Below are positions 6,204 through 10,000 of a stretch of 10,000 nt of DNA, piece after piece (positions within the stretch are counted from its first letter, which is position 1; every line of letters begins with the position of its first letter). The DNA lies in the NCBI RefSeq assembly GCF_020217005.1, contig NZ_JAIWOI010000353.1, positions 1-10,000 on the forward strand. The letters run 5' to 3'. The notes under the pieces were generated by a model. That model was not told the origin of the DNA, searched no databases, and was given only the letters and a program-made list of their open reading frames with translations. Both the position numbers and the translations under genes were made by a program. This DNA comes from Rheinheimera sp. Its GTDB lineage: Bacteria > Pseudomonadota > Gammaproteobacteria > Enterobacterales > Alteromonadaceae.

Positions 6204-7075
6204 TAAGGTTGCGCCAGTACAAGTTGATGAGCCTCTAAGACTCTCTTCAGACGTTTTTGATTATCTGGTCCTAACCTGATCATCTGGCGTTGCGCTAATG
6301 GCAGAGCTTCAGTTTCGGCATCAGCATAAGTGTAATACACATTAGGGCGGGCTAATTCCATTGGTGGCGCAATTTCCGGCGCAGCTAACAGCACTTTGAT
6401 CGCCTCCTGCAAACGGACACGGAATTGGGCGTCCGGGTAACCTAATTCAGAATAAGCTTGTTGCATCAATGGATAGTAATATTCAAACAAACGTTTTACT
6501 TCAGTGACAGACACACTTTCCAATAATTGCAGATAAGGCTCATAACGTTCAAAGTTGGCAGGATCCAACTGCACGCCGCCTGTATCTGAAGGCAAAGTGG
6601 CAAACTTTACTGTCATTGGCTGAAACAACGGCTGACTTTTTGGCAAAGTCCCTTGAGCAATGTTATCCACATTCACTACAAAACGGCGGATCATATCTTC
6701 AGTCACAAAAAGTGACGCCAAACCGGCTTTCCAGCGTAATCCTAATAAACCAGCTTTAACTTCAGCATCCGAGTTATCCAGACTAGGTAACTTCACTGTT
6801 GGTTCAACAGCCACAGCATCATCCAGCGGAGTCTCCTGCAATGGCGTTTCGTCTTGTGCCTGCACAGTTAAACTATCGACTGGCTCCTGATCTGCTGTTA
6901 ACACATCAGCCGGAGCAGGTTGTTGTACCGTAGGTACTGGAGTTGGTGTAGTTTCCGGGATCACTGCTTCATCTGATCGAAAGAAAAACCAGACGATGGC
7001 AATCAGGGTCAGAGCCACTACAGCCAAACCTATGTAATATTGTTGCTGGCCTGTGCCAGGAGCCTTCTCGGTCAT
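6203..7075 (-). CDS. DUF3014 domain membrane-anchored protein
   Basis: A 290-residue protein of the DUF3014 family, function unknown. Residues 14-32 form one transmembrane helix (YYIGLAVVALTLIAIVWFFF) after a short cytoplasmic tail, so the rest is predicted periplasmic. Residues ~36-94 are a Pro/Thr/Val/Asp-rich low-complexity linker. The family domain runs from ~95 to 288 with LPSLDNSD (96-103), MIRRFVVNVDNIAQG (128-142), LDPANFERYEPY (170-181), YYPLMQQAYSELGYP (200-214), LLAAPEIAPPMEL (229-241) and RQMIRLGPDNQKRLKRVL (263-280). AAAGGAAAT upstream of the ATG supplies a good ribosome site. It is first of a two-gene unit with the acyltransferase and divergent from the patatin gene. The architecture suggests an envelope-spanning scaffold, but I infer no activity. 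Confidence 0.9.
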   Translation of the reverse strand: MTEKAPGTGQQQYYIGLAVVALTLIAIVWFFFRSDEAVIPETTPTPVPTVQQPAPADVLTADQEPVDSLTVQAQDETPLQETPLDDAVAVEPTVKLPSLDNSDAEVKAGLLGLRWKAGLASLFVTEDMIRRFVVNVDNIAQGTLPKSQPLFQPMTVKFATLPSDTGGVQLDPANFERYEPYLQLLESVSVTEVKRLFEYYYPLMQQAYSELGYPDAQFRVRLQEAIKVLLAAPEIAPPMELARPNVYYTYADAETEALPLAQRQMIRLGPDNQKRLKRVLEAHQLVLAQP

Positions 7076-7203
7076 TGCTTTATTTCCTTTCGCTGATTCA
7101 GATGACTGATATTAAGCCGTTGAAAAACAGACTATAGCGTTGCATTTATTTTGCTTTTCAGCAATATATATCCAGAGAGTCTCTAAAGAGTTAAGAAGTT
7201 TCA

Positions 7204-8349
7204 GTGTCCGACCGGGAAAACGCAAAAAAAACCGATAAAAAAATAGCACTGCTATTAACTGGTGGTGGCGCCAGAGCCGCTTATCAGGTTGGAGTGCTGA
7301 AAGCTTTGGCTCAACATTATCCTCGCAACAGTAAAATACCTTTTGAAATTGTCTGCGGCACCTCAGCTGGAGCAATCAATGCAACGGGCATCGCCTGCTA
7401 CGCCTCCTGCTTTCATCTGGGCGTAAAAAAAATTGAATGGGTTTGGCGAAATTTTCATACCCATCAGGTGTATTATTCAGATTACCTGCGTTTAGGCTGG
7501 CATTTGTTGCGAGGCTTTTTAAGTGCCTTTCAGGCCGGCTATGCCAATAAAAGACCCGTCAGTTTGCTGGACAATAAACCTCTGCGCTTATTGCTGCAAA
7601 ATATTGTTGATTTGCAGCGCATAGACCGCAACATCCAGGGCGGCTATTTATCCAGTGTCTCTGTCACAGCATCCAGCTACAACACGGGTGACTCCATCAC
7701 ATTTTTTCAGAGTAACGAAGCCAAAGAATGGCGCAGAGCCAAACGCTGTGGTCAAAAGACCTTGTTAGGCATTCACCATCTATTAGCCTCTGCCGCCATT
7801 CCACTGGTCTTTCCTTCTGTGCGTATTCACCAGCATTATTACGGCGATGGCTCTGTTAACCAGCTGTCGCCTTTGAGCTCTCCTATACATTTGGGAGCAG
7901 ATAAAATTCTGATCATAGGTCTGGAGCAACCCAGAGCTCATGATTTAACCAACGCTATGCCCCATCACCCGGGTTTGGCGACCGTTGCAGGCCATTTGCT
8001 CGATACTATTTTTTCTGACACGCTCAATTCAGATATAGAGCGAATGAACAGGATCAACAAGACGGTAGATACACTAAATGCCCATCAGATCCCTACTGAT
8101 TTAAAGAAGGTTGAAAGTTTCTTAATTAACCCCAGTGTCAATTTTAATGAAATTGCCAGCCAGCATTTTTTGCAGCTCCCTATGGCGGTACGCAGTTTGC
8201 TGCGTTTAACAGGTATAACCCAACATTCAGAATCAAGCTTAACCAGTTACCTGCTTTTTGAAAAATCTTACACTAAGCGGCTGATTGAAGTTGGTTATCA
8301 GGATGCTATGCAACAAATGCCGCAATTGTTGGACTTTTTAAGGCCTTAA
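7204..8349 (+). CDS. Patatin-like phospholipase
   Basis: A 381-residue patatin-family lipid acyl hydrolase. Patatins use a Ser-Asp dyad to release fatty acids from phospholipids or acylglycerols. Visible motifs are the oxyanion glycine loop GGGARAAYQ (20-28), nucleophile GTSAG (52-56, Ser54), the conserved block ASAAIPLVFPSV (195-206) and DGS (215-217, Asp215). All catalytic elements are intact. There is no signal peptide or clear transmembrane segment, so it is probably cytoplasmic or membrane-peripheral. A C-terminal helical region (~270-381) follows the catalytic domain. The start is GTG: a TAA stop lies in frame at 7192-7194, no ATG lies between it and the glycine loop, and AAGAAG just upstream is a weak ribosome site. 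It is divergent from the DUF3014/acyltransferase pair (128 bases between starts). I see no U-tailed hairpin after the stop. Confidence 0.92.
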   Translation: MSDRENAKKTDKKIALLLTGGGARAAYQVGVLKALAQHYPRNSKIPFEIVCGTSAGAINATGIACYASCFHLGVKKIEWVWRNFHTHQVYYSDYLRLGWHLLRGFLSAFQAGYANKRPVSLLDNKPLRLLLQNIVDLQRIDRNIQGGYLSSVSVTASSYNTGDSITFFQSNEAKEWRRAKRCGQKTLLGIHHLLASAAIPLVFPSVRIHQHYYGDGSVNQLSPLSSPIHLGADKILIIGLEQPRAHDLTNAMPHHPGLATVAGHLLDTIFSDTLNSDIERMNRINKTVDTLNAHQIPTDLKKVESFLINPSVNFNEIASQHFLQLPMAVRSLLRLTGITQHSESSLTSYLLFEKSYTKRLIEVGYQDAMQQMPQLLDFLRP

Positions 8350-8439
8350 GGGCAATTTTTAGCCAGTTGTTCGCGTCAAAAACTCGTCAACCTAAGCTGC
8401 ATAATTGAAAAAATCAATAATATCATCCACTTAATTAAT

Positions 8440-8454
8440 TGGCATAATACCTGC
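8440..8454 (+). promoter_or_regulatory. Possible sigma-54 (-24/-12) promoter upstream of the diguanylate cyclase
   Basis: TGGCATA-ATAC-CTGC has the invariant GG and GC dinucleotides with exactly 10 bases between them. It matches the consensus TGGCACG-N4-TTGC at 8 of 11 fixed positions. Transcription would start near 8466, about 25 bases before the GTG. I found no well-spaced -35/-10 pair here. CATAAT (8443-8448) could instead be a sigma-70 -10 without a good -35. No activator site was identified. Confidence 0.35.
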
Positions 8455-8490
8455 AAATCCTGGTTATCTTAGGTGTAGTCCGGAGTAGCG

Positions 8491-9402
8491 GTGGTGGAAT
8501 TATTTGGCTTACAAGAAATGACCTTAAATGGCACCAGTTACGCTGGTATCACCAGTCAGCCACATTGGTCTGGCTTGTCTGGCGATCCGGCAACTTTGCC
8601 AGAACAACTACAAACCAGTCTGGATCTGGCCGATCAGCTGCAGATTTACTCAATGGCCGCTGGCAAAGTTTTGCCTCTGCGTTCAATTCAGCTGCAAACC
8701 GCAGTAGGAAAATATTTGGCGCCAGGTTCAGAGCAAGGCAGTTTTGAACATCGCAGCGTGCTGATGCTCAACGATCAATGTCTGGCTGAGCTTTGTTACC
8801 AGTCAGAACAAGCTTTTACTCCAATGGTCCAGCATCAACTCTGGCAACTGGAACGGCAATGGTTATACCCACTACGCAATACGTTGGTAGTGGTGCGTTT
8901 GCAACAATTGGCATTAAAAGACAGTCTGACTGACTTAGGCAACAGACGTAATTTTGACGACCAGTTTGAACGTACAGTACAACTGGCAAACAGACGGCAG
9001 GAAGCCTGCGCTTTAATACTGCTGGATTTGGATAATTTTAAACAGACTAATGACAACTACGGTCACCCTGCAGGGGACGATGTGTTGATTGCGGTTGCGG
9101 AAGCTATGCGCCAGACCTTAAGAGCAAGCGATTGCTTGTTCCGTTTTGGTGGAGACGAATTTGCAGTGTTATTGTCGGCTGAAGATGCTTTGTCAGCGGA
9201 GTTGGTTGCCCATCGTCTGGTAAAAGCTATTAATCAGCACCATGTCTGTAATCAGTTTGCCGTCACCGCCAGTGCGGGTTTGGCTCAGCTCGCGCCGAAC
9301 CAAAAATCATCGTTGCTGTTCAGCCGTGCCGACGAAGCTCTGGCTCAGGCAAAACAGGCAGGTAAAAATGCGGTCAAAGTTGCGTTGTTAAATCAAGCCT
9401 GA
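8491..9402 (+). CDS. GGDEF diguanylate cyclase with uncharacterised N-terminal sensory domain
   Basis: A soluble 303-residue protein predicted to make cyclic di-GMP from two GTP, a signal favouring sessile growth. The C-terminal GGDEF domain (~137-300) has DSLTDLGNRRNF (144-155), the metal-binding LDLDNFKQTND (178-188), the active-site GGDEF (220-224) and TASAGLAQL (259-267). The I-site RASD (RxxD, 211-214) is five residues before GGDEF, so product inhibition is expected. All catalytic residues look intact. The N-terminal ~135 residues contain no transmembrane segment and no motif I recognise; the alternating strand pattern (LPLRSIQLQT, HRSVLMLNDQCLAELCY) could be a degenerate GAF/PAS-like fold. 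Two consecutive GTG codons (8491 and 8494) can start it. GGAG at 8482-8485 gives 5- or 8-nt spacing, so 8494 is equally possible. It ends at a U-tailed terminator. Confidence 0.93.
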   Translation: MVELFGLQEMTLNGTSYAGITSQPHWSGLSGDPATLPEQLQTSLDLADQLQIYSMAAGKVLPLRSIQLQTAVGKYLAPGSEQGSFEHRSVLMLNDQCLAELCYQSEQAFTPMVQHQLWQLERQWLYPLRNTLVVVRLQQLALKDSLTDLGNRRNFDDQFERTVQLANRRQEACALILLDLDNFKQTNDNYGHPAGDDVLIAVAEAMRQTLRASDCLFRFGGDEFAVLLSAEDALSAELVAHRLVKAINQHHVCNQFAVTASAGLAQLAPNQKSSLLFSRADEALAQAKQAGKNAVKVALLNQA

Positions 9403-9450
9403 CACATTGAGATCAAAGCTAACTGGCAAAGATTTTAGTCGTCGTGCATT

Positions 9451-9488
9451 AGGGCTAAAGGACAGAAGATCCACAAGCCCTTTTTTTT
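9451..9488 (+). terminator. Intrinsic terminator after the diguanylate cyclase gene
   Basis: AGGGCT (9451-9456) pairs with AGCCCT (9476-9481), with an inner GGA/TCC pairing (9460-9462 with 9470-9472) across a 3x3 internal loop. The stem runs straight into eight T (9481-9488). It is oriented to end the rightward cyclase transcript. On the minus strand no T-run follows the hairpin, so it would not efficiently stop the converging tilS transcript. Confidence 0.7.
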
Positions 9489-9503
9489 ATCTGTAATTTT
9501 GCT

Positions 9504-10000
9504 TTAACTCTTTTGCCAATCGATATAAGCATTGGCTTGTTCTGCTGTTGCATTAGAGGCTAAACCCAATACAGCGACGACCTGATTGTTTTGCACCAGC
9601 ACAGGTAAATGCCCTCTTTGCCAGGGCGGGATAGACCATAACTTCAGCCACTGTTTTAATTCTTTGCTATGCCGTTGCCCTTGAGGCTTAAAGGGCAAAC
9701 TTAAAAGTCCAAATACCAGATATACTGCTGCGTCCGTTAATAATACTGGCGTGCCTTTGTTATCACTGTTTAGCAGGAATTGCCCACTACTGGTATCCAG
9801 CTGTTGTCCTGGTGTTAATTCACGCCAAACTCCAGCCTGCGGCGCATCTGTCAGTTGGGTGATATAAGCTTTGCCGGCAAAACGGCGGATTTGATAGCCA
9901 TCCAGTTCAAGCAAAGGCTGGGCATCGGCTTTTGCTTCAGTCAACTCAGTAAAAAATCGCTCCAGCCAGTCCGTGGATGGATTAAGCCCTGTTAAAGCTA
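9504..10000 (-). CDS. tilS: tRNA(Ile)-lysidine synthase, C-terminal part (partial)
   Basis: The 3' end of tilS, truncated by the right edge. The minus-strand frame is open from base 10000, reading ALTGLNPSTDWLERFF before the TTG at 9944, so that TTG is internal and the gene begins outside the window. TilS attaches lysine to C34 of tRNA-Ile(CAU), changing its codon recognition from AUG to AUA, and is essential. The visible ~165 residues are the C-terminal substrate-recognition region: IRRFAGKAYI, then the TilS C-terminal domain signature FKPQGQRHSKELKQWLKLW followed by IPPWQRGHLPVLVQNNQVVAVLGL, which reads like the family pattern of an R-x2-S-K-x-LK segment followed by PPWxR-x2-P. The catalytic PP-loop domain is not in the window. 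No terminator is visible on its own strand just after the stop. Confidence 0.85.
   Translation of the reverse strand, partial: ALTGLNPSTDWLERFFTELTEAKADAQPLLELDGYQIRRFAGKAYITQLTDAPQAGVWRELTPGQQLDTSSGQFLLNSDNKGTPVLLTDAAVYLVFGLLSLPFKPQGQRHSKELKQWLKLWSIPPWQRGHLPVLVQNNQVVAVLGLASNATAEQANAYIDWQKS

Noticed and set aside
7112..7375. Minus-strand 87-codon frame over the patatin 5' end
   Set aside because: It overlaps the GGGARAAYQ and GTSAG coding region and the intergenic region, with no independent support.
8337..8366. Terminator after the patatin gene
   Set aside because: AAGGCCTTAA palindrome and a GGC/GCC pairing are present, but there is no stable stem followed by a T-run.
1..10000. Defence system, mobile element, CRISPR or tRNA
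   Set aside because: No transposase, integrase, inverted-repeat ends, repeat-spacer pattern or tRNA cloverleaf was seen; gene content is housekeeping and envelope-related.

Overview
The window looks like an ordinary chromosomal segment from a gammaproteobacterium. Gene content (hisF followed by a fused hisIE, a bacterial-type 4.5S RNA, DUF3014, patatin, tilS) and the protein sequences resemble the Alteromonadales/Rheinheimera group. That placement is an inference from recalled families, not a search result. Coding density is high, base composition is even, and I see no insertion sequence, prophage, CRISPR array, tRNA or rRNA.

Layout, left to right. The end of the histidine operon (hisF 3' end and complete hisIE) runs rightward and stops at an imperfect hairpin facing a leftward gene for a small membrane-anchored HExxH protein. 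Next to that, also leftward, is a secreted serine esterase with a helical, TPR-like C-terminal extension. A short divergent promoter region separates the esterase from a rightward LURP-one/Tubby-like protein. That gene converges, through a strong bidirectional terminator, on a leftward exported S9 prolyl-oligopeptidase-type peptidase. Upstream of the peptidase, on the same strand, is the gene for the signal recognition particle 4.5S RNA (ffs). It has its own stable-RNA-like promoter and a predicted 24-nt leader. Behind it lies a leftward pair with a 1-base overlap: a membrane-anchored DUF3014 protein followed by a PlsC-type acyltransferase.

The right third has a rightward patatin-like phospholipase (GTG start) and a rightward GGDEF diguanylate cyclase with an intact I-site, preceded by a sequence resembling a sigma-54 -24/-12 promoter. 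A U-tailed terminator ends the cyclase gene. The last gene is the 3' part of a leftward tilS, which runs off the right edge.

Functionally this is a mixed neighbourhood rather than one system: histidine synthesis, protein export (4.5S RNA), tRNA modification (tilS), several hydrolases of the envelope or periplasm, two lipid-acting enzymes (acyltransferase and patatin) and one c-di-GMP enzyme. I did not find convincing evidence for a new multi-gene system. The items most worth following are the uncharacterised HExxH protein, the esterase with its helical extension, the ffs promoter/leader architecture, the possible sigma-54 control of the cyclase, and the coupled DUF3014/acyltransferase pair.
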